The translations under genes and the position numbers were made by a program. Positions 23,305-32,365 of a stretch of DNA of 39,994 nt are shown here, piece after piece. This DNA is from Myxococcales bacterium (GTDB lineage: Bacteria; Myxococcota_A; Polyangia; GCA-2747355): NCBI GenBank assembly GCA_020431405.1, contig JAGQIK010000178.1:1-39994 (forward strand), given 5' to 3'. Within the stretch, counting starts at the first letter, position 1. Each line of letters begins with the position of its first letter. Under the pieces are notes generated by a model that worked only from the letters and a program-made list of their open reading frames with translations, searched no databases and was not told where the DNA came from.

Positions 23305-25737
23305 CTAGGCCCGCCGCAGCAGCCGAAGCAGAGCGGGCAGCAGCGTGAACGTCGCCGCGAGCGTTAACACGAAGCCGATAGCACCGAGCACACCGACGCT
23401 GCGCAGGCCGGGGTTGGCGCTTACAACGAAGCCGAGGAAGCCGCACATCGTCGTCGCCGTGGCGAGCACGATCGGCCAGCGCATTCGGCGCAGCGCCGCG
23501 CCGACGCCGAGGCCGTGGCGCCGTACCTCGTCGACGAGATGCAGGTTGTCGTCGACGCCGATGCCGACCAGCAGCGGCAGCACGACCATGTTGAAGAGCC
23601 CGAAGCGCAGCCCCGCGACGTGCACGACGAGGACGGTCCACAGCAGCGCCGCCGCCACCGGCGCGAGCACCAGCGCGGCGTCACGCCACCTGCCGTAGAG
23701 CAGGCGCAAGAGCAGCAGCATCGCGACGGTCGCCAGCGCGAGGCAGCTCGGGCCGGCGCGGCGCATCTCGTCGAGCAGCTCGGCGAAGAGCACCACCTCG
23801 CCCGTGAGCACAGCGCCAGCCTCGCGCGCCAGTGGGCGCAGCGCCGAGGCGATACGTCGCGCCACGCGGCCGTCGGAGAGCGCGAGATCGCTGTAGAGCA
23901 GCAGCGCGCGCTCGCCACCGGGCAGCTGCAGGCGGCGCCGCAGCCAGCTCGGCAGCTGCTCGGGGCCGAACGGCTTGGCGGACAGCAGGCTCAGCGCGCG
24001 GGCGATGCGGCGCTTGTCCGCGATGCTCGCGGCGCCGAGCCGTCGCAGCGCGCGCAGCTCGCTGGCGAGCCGTTGCATCTCGGCGCGCTTTTCGCGCTGC
24101 CGTGGCGGCACCAGCTCGCCGAGCGCGAGGACGCGAACGTGGCCGCCGCGCCCGGCGCCGACCCGCTCGAGCGCCGCGCGGGCTCGACCCAAGAGCCGAG
24201 GCGCGCGGCGCCGCGCCAGTATCAGCACGGGGGAAAAGCGGTGGCTGAAGATCTTATCGAGCGCGCGCTCGGCCTCGCGGTAGCCCGGCGCGTCGTAGAG
24301 GTTGCTGTAGGCGGTGAGACGGTACTCGAAGAGGTCGTCTCTCGACCACAGCAGCAGCGCGCCGGCTACCGCCAGCAGCGCGGTGCCGACCACGGTAAGC
24401 GTCGGACCGATCCGCGGCGGGCGCTGGCTGGCATCGCTGGCCTGGCGCGCCATCGTCGGGTCGGGCCGGGACGTCTGTGACGACGAAGCGCCATCGACGA
24501 GCGCCAGCAACGCCGGCAGAAACGTCAGCGTCGCGGCGAAGCAGACCAGCACGCCGACGCCGGCGATGAGACCGAACTCGCGAAAGCCGCGGTTTTGCGT
24601 CCAGCACAGCGCGAAGAAGGCGGTGGCGGTGGTCAGCGCCGAGGCGAGCAGCGCGAAGCCGCGTCGGCGCGCGACGGCGGCGACTGCCGCTGCGCCACGC
24701 TCGCCGGTGGCGGCGACATGACGGCGGTGATCGAGCAGCCAGTGCAGACCGAAGTCGACGCCCAGACCGAGCAGCACCGAGCCGGCGAAGACCGTCAAGC
24801 TGTTGAGGCGGCCGATGCCGAGGTGCGCCAGCGCGAGCGAGATCAGAAGCCCGATAGTCAGCGGCAGCAGCGCGCAAAGCAGCCCTCGCACCGAACGCAG
24901 CGCGACGGCCAGCAGCAACAGCAGCAGCGCCACGCTGGCGACGGGAGAAGCGATCACGTCTTTGCGCAGCTCTCTGTAGTCGGCCCAATTCTCGGCGTAG
25001 GAGCCGTGATGCGAGACGCGCAGCGCATCGACCTGCTGGCCAGCACCAGCGACGGCGTGGCGCGCCGAGCGCACGGCGGCCGCGACGCGCGCTAGCAAGC
25101 GGCGAACGAACGCCATGTCGCTCGGCAAGCCCGCTGGCCACACCACCAGCGCGGCGATGGCGCCATGCTGCGCTTCGTAGCGGCGGCGCAGCTGTCGCGC
25201 GTTGGTGCTGGGGAGACGCCCTAGCCGCGGCGGATCGTCGAGCGGGACGAAGAGCGGGTTTTTGCGCCGCTCGTGGTACGCGCGCACGGCGGCGACATTT
25301 TCGCGCAGCCGCCGCAGCTCGACCAGCGACAGATAGTACGCCGAGCGCGCTTCGAAGAACGCCACCGGATCGCCGCTGGCGACGTGCTCGATCAGCGGAT
25401 CGCCGCGCAGGTTTCGAGCGAGCACCGAGATGAAGCGCCGCGCGATCGTCCGCTCTGCCGCCCCGCCACTGCTGCGAGCCAGCACGATGTGTGCTCCGAG
25501 CCCGCCGGTAGCGGCGCGGTAGCGTGCCAGGGCGCGTACCGACGGCTGCTGTGGCGCGAGCAGCAGCATGATGTTGCTGTCGATGGAAAGCTGCGCCAGC
25601 GCGAGGACGCTCGCGCCGGCGGCGATGATGCCCACGAGCAGCGTCAGCCGCGGCCAGCGGTACACCGCCAGCGCCCAGGCGCACAGCCCCTCGCGTACGG
25701 CGGCGACGACGCGGCTGGCACGAGCCTCAGATGGCAT
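23305..25737 (-). CDS. MMPL/RND-superfamily exporter, HpnN-like
   Basis: An 810-residue inner-membrane transporter with the two-fold RND layout: one membrane helix, a periplasmic domain, five helices, then the same again. The characteristic TM4 and TM10 signatures are GLGVDFGLHW and VGIGVDDNLHL. The N-terminal periplasmic domain includes the SIDSNIMLLL segment. This class exports lipids and hydrophobic compounds (mycobacterial MmpL, hopanoid HpnN). It overlaps the PAP2 gene by 11 bases and is last in a leftward operon with a PLP enzyme and a methyltransferase/acyltransferase fusion, so a lipid substrate is likely. Start ATG 25737 is chosen over earlier in-frame codons because the first helix follows it. 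Confidence 0.9.
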   Translation of the reverse strand: MPSEARASRVVAAVREGLCAWALAVYRWPRLTLLVGIIAAGASVLALAQLSIDSNIMLLLAPQQPSVRALARYRAATGGLGAHIVLARSSGGAAERTIARRFISVLARNLRGDPLIEHVASGDPVAFFEARSAYYLSLVELRRLRENVAAVRAYHERRKNPLFVPLDDPPRLGRLPSTNARQLRRRYEAQHGAIAALVVWPAGLPSDMAFVRRLLARVAAAVRSARHAVAGAGQQVDALRVSHHGSYAENWADYRELRKDVIASPVASVALLLLLLAVALRSVRGLLCALLPLTIGLLISLALAHLGIGRLNSLTVFAGSVLLGLGVDFGLHWLLDHRRHVAATGERGAAAVAAVARRRGFALLASALTTATAFFALCWTQNRGFREFGLIAGVGVLVCFAATLTFLPALLALVDGASSSQTSRPDPTMARQASDASQRPPRIGPTLTVVGTALLAVAGALLLWSRDDLFEYRLTAYSNLYDAPGYREAERALDKIFSHRFSPVLILARRRAPRLLGRARAALERVGAGRGGHVRVLALGELVPPRQREKRAEMQRLASELRALRRLGAASIADKRRIARALSLLSAKPFGPEQLPSWLRRRLQLPGGERALLLYSDLALSDGRVARRIASALRPLAREAGAVLTGEVVLFAELLDEMRRAGPSCLALATVAMLLLLRLLYGRWRDAALVLAPVAAALLWTVLVVHVAGLRFGLFNMVVLPLLVGIGVDDNLHLVDEVRRHGLGVGAALRRMRWPIVLATATTMCGFLGFVVSANPGLRSVGVLGAIGFVLTLAATFTLLPALLRLLRRA

Positions 25738-26386
25738 GAGCCACGCGCTGGGCGCTGCCGAGCCAGCGGCGCGACAGCCGCAACGCGATGCGCCAGGCGA
25801 TCGACGCCAGCAGCAAGCCGCCGACGACATCGACGATGAAGTGCTGTTTGACCAGCACGGTGGCCACCGAGATCGCGCTCGCGTTGATCGCGAGCGCTGC
25901 CGCCCAGCCGCGGCCGCGATGGCGCAGGCCGAAAAACAAGAGCCACGAGATCGCGACGTGCAGACTGGGGAACGTACAGCGCGTCCCGTCGGTCGCGTAT
26001 TCGAGCGACAGCAGGTAGTCGGTGACGCTGTGGATGGTCAGCGGCGGACGCGGATAGGGCATCGGCGCGGCGATGAACACGGCGAACGCGAGCACGGACG
26101 CTACAGTGAAACCCAGCTGCAGCTCGACGTAGCGGCGGCGCGTTCGCGCGCAGAGAAGCGGCGCGAAGATCTGCACGTAGACCAGCGCGTACACCGGGTA
26201 GGCGGCGCTGACGCGGGGCAGCGCTGCCTCGCCGGGCAGCAGCGGCTGGGCCACGCAGCGACCCGCCGTCGCCGCGTTGATGCCGTAGTAGAGCGCCATC
26301 CACAGCGCCAACTGAGCGACGAAGATCAGCCCGTAGCGCGCTCGCTTGACCGGCAGGTCCCAGGGCGAAGCGGTGCTGGCGGTCAC
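25727..26386 (-). CDS. PAP2-type membrane phosphatase/phosphotransferase
   Basis: A 219-residue integral membrane protein with about five or six helices. Motif CTFPSLHVAIS provides the PSxH signature and VKQHFIVDVVGG the downstream His-x3-Asp, as in the PAP2_3 group related to inositol-phosphoceramide and sphingomyelin synthases; the usual soluble-PAP2 KxxxxxxRP motif is not apparent. It may transfer or remove a phospho-headgroup on a lipid. The start is GTG 26386, whose GTGA overlaps the stop of the acyltransferase fusion. Its 3' end overlaps the MMPL gene by 11 bases. Confidence 0.88.
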   Translation of the reverse strand: MTASTASPWDLPVKRARYGLIFVAQLALWMALYYGINAATAGRCVAQPLLPGEAALPRVSAAYPVYALVYVQIFAPLLCARTRRRYVELQLGFTVASVLAFAVFIAAPMPYPRPPLTIHSVTDYLLSLEYATDGTRCTFPSLHVAISWLLFFGLRHRGRGWAAALAINASAISVATVLVKQHFIVDVVGGLLLASIAWRIALRLSRRWLGSAQRVAHAI

Positions 26387-28011
26387 CGAGCAGCCTCCTC
26401 GCGCCAGCGCTCGATGGCGCGGTGCAGCCGGAACGCCGAGCTCGACTCGTCGCGAAGGCGGAACTGCCACATCTGCTCGCACGTCGCCACCTGCAGTGTG
26501 TCCGCGCGCTCGGTGGAGACGCTGCGGATCTGGGCGATGGGGACCACCAGCGCGCCGCCGAAGCGCACGCCGTCGCGACCGACGACCAGCTCGCTTTCGC
26601 CGAGCTCGCACAGCGGCCGCAGCGGCCCGTACATCGAGACCTCGCGCGCGCCGCGAGCCCGGCAGCGCAGCGGCTGCGTTTCGGCTGCCTGCCACACCGG
26701 CTGCGCGAGCTCGGCGAGCGTGACCGGAGCATGCTGGCGCGGCGCTGACCGCGCGACAAACCGGCCGTCGCCGCTTGGGGCCCAGCCTGCGCCGCATGCG
26801 TCGCACGCGACGTCGGCTGCACGCCAGCGCGCGTCGTCGAGGCAGCGTGGGCAGCGCCATAACACCCGCGCCAGCCGAGCGCGTGGCAGGCCCTCGAGGT
26901 GCACCCGCGGGGCGCGCTGGTGATCGATCAGCGCGTCGAGCGCGGCGTCGAGCGCCGCCGCCGCGTGCTGCGGCTGCTCTCCACAGAGCCACATGCGCTC
27001 GCCGACGCGCACGTCGACGGGGCGGCGGCGCAGCGTGTCGGACCAGCGCGGCCCCACCTCGTAGGCGCCGCTGATGCCTACCGGCACGACGGGGTACGGC
27101 AGGCGCGCGAGCAACGCCGCCACCTCGTGCAGCGCAGGCTGGCGCTCGCCTAGGGGCGCGCGTTCCCCCTCGACGAAGATGCCGACCAGCTCGCCGCGCT
27201 CGAGCCGGCGCAGCAACAGACGACACGCCAGCGGGTCGACGCGGTAGCGCCGCACGGGGATCGCGTGCAGTCGACGAAAGAACAGCCAGCGCAGCAGCGG
27301 TCGGCGAAAGACCTCGGCCGTCACCAGATAGTTGATGCGGCGCGCCGTGGCGCGGCCCAACATCAGGCCGTCGATGTAGCAGGCGTGGTTGGCGACGACG
27401 ATCGCCCCGCCTCGACGCGGCAGGTGCTCGCGTCCGACGACGCGCGTCGGGATCAGGCGCAGCCACATCGCCAGCTGCACCACACGGTAGAGGTCGAGGC
27501 GCGGCAGCATGCCAACAGCGAGGCGATAGTCGCGGTAGTGCGCGCCGAAGCGCCGCAGCAGGCCGCGCTCTTCGACGGCGGCGTAGAGCATCCAGCACGG
27601 CGCGAACGCGGGTGCGACGATCCAGGCCAGCGCGCGCGAGCCGAGCGCCAGCCCGACGCCGAAGGCAGCCACGTTGAAGGCGAGGTAGATCGGATGACGG
27701 GCCAGCCCGTAGGCGCCCTGTACGCACAGCCGACCGGGGGGCAGCGCGCTGATCGGCAGGCCGCGACCGAAACGCAGCAGGTCTGCCATCGACCACAGCG
27801 CGAGCGCCGCGCCCAGCCCGACGACGAGCCAGCCCGGTCCCCACGGCGTGCGGCTCCAGCCTAGCGACGCGTCGATCGTCGAGGCGATGGCCCACAGGGC
27901 GGTCGGCAGCGCGATCCAGAATACCGCGGTGTAGGCGACGACGATCGCGGCGCGGTAGATCCGGCGCGACGGGCGCGCGCGCGCCGCCAGCGGTCGACCT
28001 GCAGCGTCCAC
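26383..28011 (-). CDS. ICMT-like methyltransferase / PlsC-type acyltransferase / zinc-ribbon fusion
   Basis: A 542-residue fusion. Residues 15-170 are hydrophobic and resemble isoprenylcysteine-carboxyl-methyltransferase-like integral membrane proteins, with GAYGLARHPIYLAF (about 99-112) and EERGLLRRFGAHYRDY (147-162). Residues 175-345 are a 1-acylglycerol-3-phosphate acyltransferase domain: NHACYID (H209, D214, the HX4D motif) and FVEGERAP (279-286). Residues 387-406 have CPRC and CDAC, a zinc ribbon, followed by an unassigned domain to 542. The start is uncertain: GTG 28011 has an AGG upstream, while GTG 28029 overlaps the decarboxylase-like gene. It is coupled by GTGA to the PAP2 gene. Confidence 0.85.
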   Translation of the reverse strand: MDAAGRPLAARARPSRRIYRAAIVVAYTAVFWIALPTALWAIASTIDASLGWSRTPWGPGWLVVGLGAALALWSMADLLRFGRGLPISALPPGRLCVQGAYGLARHPIYLAFNVAAFGVGLALGSRALAWIVAPAFAPCWMLYAAVEERGLLRRFGAHYRDYRLAVGMLPRLDLYRVVQLAMWLRLIPTRVVGREHLPRRGGAIVVANHACYIDGLMLGRATARRINYLVTAEVFRRPLLRWLFFRRLHAIPVRRYRVDPLACRLLLRRLERGELVGIFVEGERAPLGERQPALHEVAALLARLPYPVVPVGISGAYEVGPRWSDTLRRRPVDVRVGERMWLCGEQPQHAAAALDAALDALIDHQRAPRVHLEGLPRARLARVLWRCPRCLDDARWRAADVACDACGAGWAPSGDGRFVARSAPRQHAPVTLAELAQPVWQAAETQPLRCRARGAREVSMYGPLRPLCELGESELVVGRDGVRFGGALVVPIAQIRSVSTERADTLQVATCEQMWQFRLRDESSSAFRLHRAIERWREEAAR

Positions 28012-28015
28012 GAGC

Positions 28016-29422
28016 TCAGACCTGCGCACGGCGGACGCGCGCGCCGGCGCGCTCGGCCAGCGTGAGCTCGACGCGCGCGAGGTCGGCGAAGGTCTCGCGC
28101 CGCCGCACCGTGACGACCTCGTCACCGTCGACGAGCAGCACCGCCGGACGCGGGCCGCCGAAGTTGGTTGCCGTCGATGTGAAGTAGGCGCCTGCGTCCA
28201 TCACCGCCAGCACGTCGCCGACCTGCAGCCGCGGCAGCGGCAAGTTGCGATAGACGACGTCCATCGGGCTCGGCACGCGACCGAAGACGCTCGTGCGCTC
28301 GGTCGCTCGCGCGTCGCGGTTGGCGAGCAGCACCGCGTGGTACTCGGAGAGAAACATCATCGAGACGCTCATCGCGCCTCCGTCGACGAGCGCGAAGCGT
28401 CCGATCTTGGCGCGCTCGCGCACCGCGCCGACCGTCAGCAACAGCACCTGGGCGTCGCTGACCAGCGCGCGTCCCGGCTCGAGCACCAGCTCGGGGAGCG
28501 GCAGCGCGAGCTCGCGACATCCCCGCCACAAGGTGTCGCAGATCGCCTCTCCGTAGCGCGCGAAGAGGTCCGCTGCGCCGGGGCGCGGCCAGCGCGGCAG
28601 ATAACCCGTTCCCAGATAGAACAGCATCTCGGCCGTGGTGAATTCGCGCGACAGCCGCGTGCCCAGCCCGCCGCCCACGTCGATGAGAGTCGGCTCGCCG
28701 CCAGCGCGCGCGACGGCGTGCTGCAGGCGCAGCAGGCTGCGGGTCGAGCGGCGGAACGCGTCGAGGTCGTGGATGCCCGAGCCGATGTGCGCGTGCAGGC
28801 CGCGCAAGCGCAGGTGCGGCGAGCTGACCGCGCGTCGGATCGCGCGCTCGGCGAGGGCGTCGCGCGGGTCGAAGCCGAACTGGTTGCGGCGCGAGCCAGC
28901 CACCGACGATGCGTTCATCCGACGCGGCACCACGCCGGGACAGACGCGCAGCGCGATGCGTGCGACACGCTCTGTACGCGCGGCGAGCGCCTCGAGGCGA
29001 ACCAGCTCGTCCCAGGCGTCGACCACGACCAGGCCGACGTCGTGCTCGAGCGCAGCGAGCAGCTCGTCGTCGGACTTGTTGGGCCCGTTGAAGACGATGT
29101 CATCGCCGCGCAGCCCGAGCTGCCGCGCCAGCCACAGCTCGTAGCCGTTGACCACCTCGGCGCCGAGGCCCTGCTGGTGCAGCAGCTGCAGCACCCCGGC
29201 GACGCTGTTGGTCTTGTAGGAGAAGTGTATCGACACGCGGCGCGGGTAGCCGTCAAAGGCGCGGCGCAGCTCCGCACAGCGCGCGCGAATCGTCTGCGCC
29301 GAGACGACGTGCAGTGGGGTGCCGAAGTCGGAGGCGAGCGCGTCGAGCCGCTGGTCTTCGATCAGCAGCTTCCCGTCGCGGTCTCGTCGCAGGTTCCAGA
29401 GGCTGGGGTCGTAGTGATGCAT
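28016..29422 (-). CDS. PLP fold-III decarboxylase-like protein, catalytic Cys missing
   Basis: A 468-residue protein of the alanine-racemase/ornithine and diaminopimelate decarboxylase fold. The PLP lysine is K70 in FSYKTNS; other PLP contacts are HIGSGI (212-217), GGGLGTR (250-256) and EPGR (315-318). Where decarboxylases have the catalytic CExxD, this protein reads PSPMD (384-388): Asp is kept, Cys is not. DAGAYFTST (about 409-417) resembles the usual Tyr motif. It may be a decarboxylase with altered chemistry, an epimerase or a non-catalytic relative. The frame extends to 29557, but ATG 29422 is immediately before the conserved part. First gene of a leftward operon with acyltransferase, PAP2 and MMPL genes. 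Confidence 0.85.
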   Translation of the reverse strand: MHHYDPSLWNLRRDRDGKLLIEDQRLDALASDFGTPLHVVSAQTIRARCAELRRAFDGYPRRVSIHFSYKTNSVAGVLQLLHQQGLGAEVVNGYELWLARQLGLRGDDIVFNGPNKSDDELLAALEHDVGLVVVDAWDELVRLEALAARTERVARIALRVCPGVVPRRMNASSVAGSRRNQFGFDPRDALAERAIRRAVSSPHLRLRGLHAHIGSGIHDLDAFRRSTRSLLRLQHAVARAGGEPTLIDVGGGLGTRLSREFTTAEMLFYLGTGYLPRWPRPGAADLFARYGEAICDTLWRGCRELALPLPELVLEPGRALVSDAQVLLLTVGAVRERAKIGRFALVDGGAMSVSMMFLSEYHAVLLANRDARATERTSVFGRVPSPMDVVYRNLPLPRLQVGDVLAVMDAGAYFTSTATNFGGPRPAVLLVDGDEVVTVRRRETFADLARVELTLAERAGARVRRAQV

Positions 29423-29658
29423 CGAGCGCCTTCCACGCGTGGGCAGAGGGGGGCGGGCCGCAGCATCGGGCTGCAACGCTCGTGCCGCGAGCGAGGCCGT
29501 GGTATCGGCCCGGCATCTGGACGGTGGCTCGGTGACGGCTGCTCGCGGCGCGCGCAAACCGTGCTCGCCCTGGGCAACGGTTGCCCACCGCGCACGCGTC
29601 GCGACCCCGCGTTTTCGCCACGCTAGCGCTGGCGCGTCGCTTGCTCTCGCCGAAGGCC
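29423..29658. promoter_or_regulatory. Divergent control region of the lipid locus
   Basis: 236 bases between two divergent operons. No clear open frame, terminator or strong promoter match is visible; it must hold promoters for both directions. AAGG before ATG 29659 is the only ribosome-binding element that can be pointed to. Confidence 0.4.
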
Positions 29659-30513
29659 ATGCGCTTCGAGCTGAGAAAGATCTACGCCGACGTGCTCGCG
29701 CCCGACGGCACGGTGTGTCTGATGTACTTGGCCTGGGTGCGGCTGTGGCGTCGCTGGTACGCCTCCGCCGGGGTCGAGATCCACGCGCCGGACGGCGGGC
29801 AGCAGGTGCTGCACGCGCGCGCGGTGCCCCCGCCCGTGGCCTCCGACGCGCGTATCAGCGAGCTGCCGCTGCAGCTCGACCTCGTCGACGGCACGCGCTT
29901 CCGCATCGACTACGAGTCGGCGAGCGCGCCGTGGACGCCGCCGCTATCGGCCTGTCCGGACCTTCTGTGGTCGGTGAAGATGCCGCGTGGCGCGGCGCGC
30001 GTGCGCCACGGCGACCGCGAGCTCTTCGGAACGGGCTACGTCGACTGGGTGCAGATGACGAGACCCTCGCGCGCGCTCGGGCTGCAGCGCCTCGAGTGGG
30101 GCCGCGTGCATCAGCCCTCGCGCACCATCGTCTTCGAGCGGCTGCAGCTGGCTGGCGGAGCCGTGTGGGGGCCCGCGCTGTTGATCGGCCACGACGGCAA
30201 CGTCAGCGCCACGACCACCGGCGTCGACGTGCACGACGACGGCAGCGCGCGCGTGCGGTTCGACGTCGACGAGCTTGTCGACATCACACCGATCCGCGTG
30301 CTCCACGACGGCGACGCCTTCGATCGCGCGCGCGTCCCGCGGCTGATCGACCGCACCGTCTGCAAGGTGCTGGGCGGTGCGCACTGGCAGAGACGCTGGC
30401 TCGGCGACACGCGTGGCGGCGGCCTGGCGCTCTACGAGTCGGTGCTCTTCGGCCGCGAGGCACGCCGGCAGGCGGCACGTGCGCGATCGCTCGCGTGTGG
30501 AGCACGAGCGTGA
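29659..30513 (+). CDS. CrtC/tocopherol-cyclase-like beta protein (tentative)
   Basis: A 284-residue protein without signal peptide, dominated by beta strands. Elements LFGTGYVDWVQMTRP, LQRLEWGRVHQPSRTIVF and GALLIGHDGN-like patterns resemble the lipocalin-like hydroxyneurosporene synthase (CrtC) and tocopherol-cyclase group, which act on isoprenoids, but similarity is weak and no catalytic residue can be named. The frame is open from 29581; ATG 29659 is preferred for a GAAGG-like element upstream. Its stop overlaps the next gene in GTGA, so it is first of a tightly coupled five-gene operon. Confidence 0.55.
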   Translation: MRFELRKIYADVLAPDGTVCLMYLAWVRLWRRWYASAGVEIHAPDGGQQVLHARAVPPPVASDARISELPLQLDLVDGTRFRIDYESASAPWTPPLSACPDLLWSVKMPRGAARVRHGDRELFGTGYVDWVQMTRPSRALGLQRLEWGRVHQPSRTIVFERLQLAGGAVWGPALLIGHDGNVSATTTGVDVHDDGSARVRFDVDELVDITPIRVLHDGDAFDRARVPRLIDRTVCKVLGGAHWQRRWLGDTRGGGLALYESVLFGREARRQAARARSLACGARA

Positions 30514-31454
30514 GCACGAGCAAAGGGCTTCACAACAAGGTCGTGCTGTTTCGCATCCGCGGGCTGACGTTCGTCTCCTTTGGTCTGCTCGCAGCGATCG
30601 GCGCGGTGGTGACGGTGTGGCTGACCATGGCACGCCAGGTTCAGATCGGCCTGCCGCTGTCGCGCTATCTGCTGCCCCTGTTTCTCAGTTGTCCGCTGCT
30701 CGCGGTGCTGGGCTCGCGCCTGCTGGCGCTGCTCATCGACTGGCGCACGCTGCGGCGCGATCCGCGCGCCGCGCTGCTCTCCACCGCGTTCGCCTGGCAA
30801 GGCGGCTTCGTGCTGACCGTCGGCGGTGTCGCGTTCGTCGGCGCGCTGCTGGGCGTCGAGCCGTTGCTGCTGCTCGACACGTTCGCGCTGGCGCTGCCGC
30901 TGGGGCACGCCATCGGCCGACTGGGCTGTCACACCTACGGCTGCTGTCACGGCAAGCCGACGCGCGGCCGAGTCGCGATCGTCTATACCAACCCTGAAGC
31001 CAAGGCCGTTCGCGTCTCGCGGCTCGGCGGCGTCGCGCTGCATCCCGCGCAGCTCTACGCCGTGGGCACGAACTTGCTGGTCTTCGCCGTGCTCGATCAG
31101 CTGGCGGGCTGGACGCTGCCGGCGGGCCTGATCGCGGCGAGCTATCTGATGCTGCACTCGGCCTGTCGCTTCGTCGTCGAGCGCTTCAGGGGCGTGACCG
31201 CGCCGCGCTGGCGCGGACTGAGCGTCTACCAGCTCATTGCCGTGGGGCTGTTCGTCGGCGGGGCGCTGTTGGCCGCCTACACGGGGCTGGCTCGCGCGGC
31301 GACGCCGGTGCGTCTCGGCGGCGTAGCGGAGCTAGCACCGGCGCTTGGCCTCGTCGTCGGGCGCTACGGCGCGCTGCTGCTCGTAACGTTCGTAACCATC
31401 TTCTTCGCGTTCGGCGTGCATGGCCGTCGCGTGGGGAGCCTCGCCCGCTCGTGA
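30510..31454 (+). CDS. Lgt-like membrane protein with Cys-rich signature
   Basis: A 314-residue polytopic membrane protein related to prolipoprotein diacylglyceryl transferase. Signature LGHAIGRLGCHTYGCCHG (132-149) replaces the usual GRxGNFxN; Arg137 is kept while the Asn position is Cys140, and two more cysteines follow. HPAQLY (178-183) and RFVVERFR (220-227) match conserved Lgt segments. Orthodox Lgt moves diacylglycerol from phosphatidylglycerol to lipobox Cys; this paralog in a lipid gene cluster may use another acceptor. The start GTG 30510 overlaps the previous stop (GTGA); its own stop overlaps the next GTG in the same way. Confidence 0.85.
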   Translation: MSTSKGLHNKVVLFRIRGLTFVSFGLLAAIGAVVTVWLTMARQVQIGLPLSRYLLPLFLSCPLLAVLGSRLLALLIDWRTLRRDPRAALLSTAFAWQGGFVLTVGGVAFVGALLGVEPLLLLDTFALALPLGHAIGRLGCHTYGCCHGKPTRGRVAIVYTNPEAKAVRVSRLGGVALHPAQLYAVGTNLLVFAVLDQLAGWTLPAGLIAASYLMLHSACRFVVERFRGVTAPRWRGLSVYQLIAVGLFVGGALLAAYTGLARAATPVRLGGVAELAPALGLVVGRYGALLLVTFVTIFFAFGVHGRRVGSLARS

Positions 31455-32362
31455 CGATGCCGAGCACCGAGGCCAGCATGGCGGCTCGCGAGCTTCGGCG
31501 GGCAGGTCGCACCATCGAGGCGGCGATCGCGGCGCGCGGTCGCTGGTGGCGACCGTGGGGGCGCGGGTTGTGGGCCACGGCGCGCACCAGCTACGCACCG
31601 AGGCCGCTCGCCGCAGCCTTCGAGCAGCGGGTGGTCGCGCTCGAGACCGGCGGCGGCGCGCGCGTACGCCGTCGCGTGGCGGTGGCGCGCGGCTCGCGAC
31701 CAGCGCTGCTGATCGTACCCGGCCTTTACGCCTCGCTCGACGAGGGCCTGTTTTCGCACATCGCCGAGCTCGCGCTGGCGAAGACGGGACGCAGCGTGGT
31801 GTTGGTCGAGGACCGGCTGGCGGGTCCAACGCTGGCGCTCAACCGTGGTGAGGTGCCACGTCTGCGACAGATGGCCGACGAGCTGGCGGCCATCGTAGCG
31901 ACGCTCGACGCGCGTCCCGACGCCCTCGCGCTGTCGGCTGGCGCCGCCGTCGCCTTGGCCGCCGCGGAGCGGACCTTCGAGCGCATCGTAGCTTGGTCGG
32001 CGGCGGTCGATATCGGTGCGGTGGCGCGGCAGCTCGGCGACCGGCCGCTGCTGCGGCGCTACTACGAGCGCGTACATTGCAGAGCCTTCGCCAGCGCGGG
32101 CGTGGCGGCGCCGCCGCTCGGCGCGGTGCAGCAAGCGCTAGCGAGCGACCACAGCCTCGCCACGCCACACGCGCCGCTGCTGCTGCTTCACGCCGCGCGC
32201 GATCCCGTCGCGCCGCTCGCGGCGCTGGCGCCGCTGGCGCGCCATCCAGGCGTCATCGTCCACGTGCTGCAGGCAGGAGGTCATCTCGGCTTTGGTGCGG
32301 TCGCCGGTCCCGAGATCTACGTCGCGCCGTTCGTGCAAGCGCCTAGCAGCAGCGTGAGCTAA
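31451..32362 (+). CDS. Alpha/beta-hydrolase fold protein
   Basis: A 303-residue cytoplasmic protein. LLIVPGLYASLDEG (87-100) is the oxyanion strand, ALALSAGAAV the nucleophile elbow (Ser162, atypical A-x-S-x-G), HAARDPVAPL the acidic residue and AGGHLGF the catalytic His. It resembles esterase/acyl-hydrolase proteins; substrate unknown, though the Lgt-like neighbour suggests an acyl-ester. GTG 31451 is chosen because it overlaps the Lgt-like stop (GTGA); no longer start is possible without extended overlap. The next gene begins 3 bases later. Confidence 0.8.
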   Translation: MTMPSTEASMAARELRRAGRTIEAAIAARGRWWRPWGRGLWATARTSYAPRPLAAAFEQRVVALETGGGARVRRRVAVARGSRPALLIVPGLYASLDEGLFSHIAELALAKTGRSVVLVEDRLAGPTLALNRGEVPRLRQMADELAAIVATLDARPDALALSAGAAVALAAAERTFERIVAWSAAVDIGAVARQLGDRPLLRRYYERVHCRAFASAGVAAPPLGAVQQALASDHSLATPHAPLLLLHAARDPVAPLAALAPLARHPGVIVHVLQAGGHLGFGAVAGPEIYVAPFVQAPSSSVS

Positions 32363-32365
32363 GCG

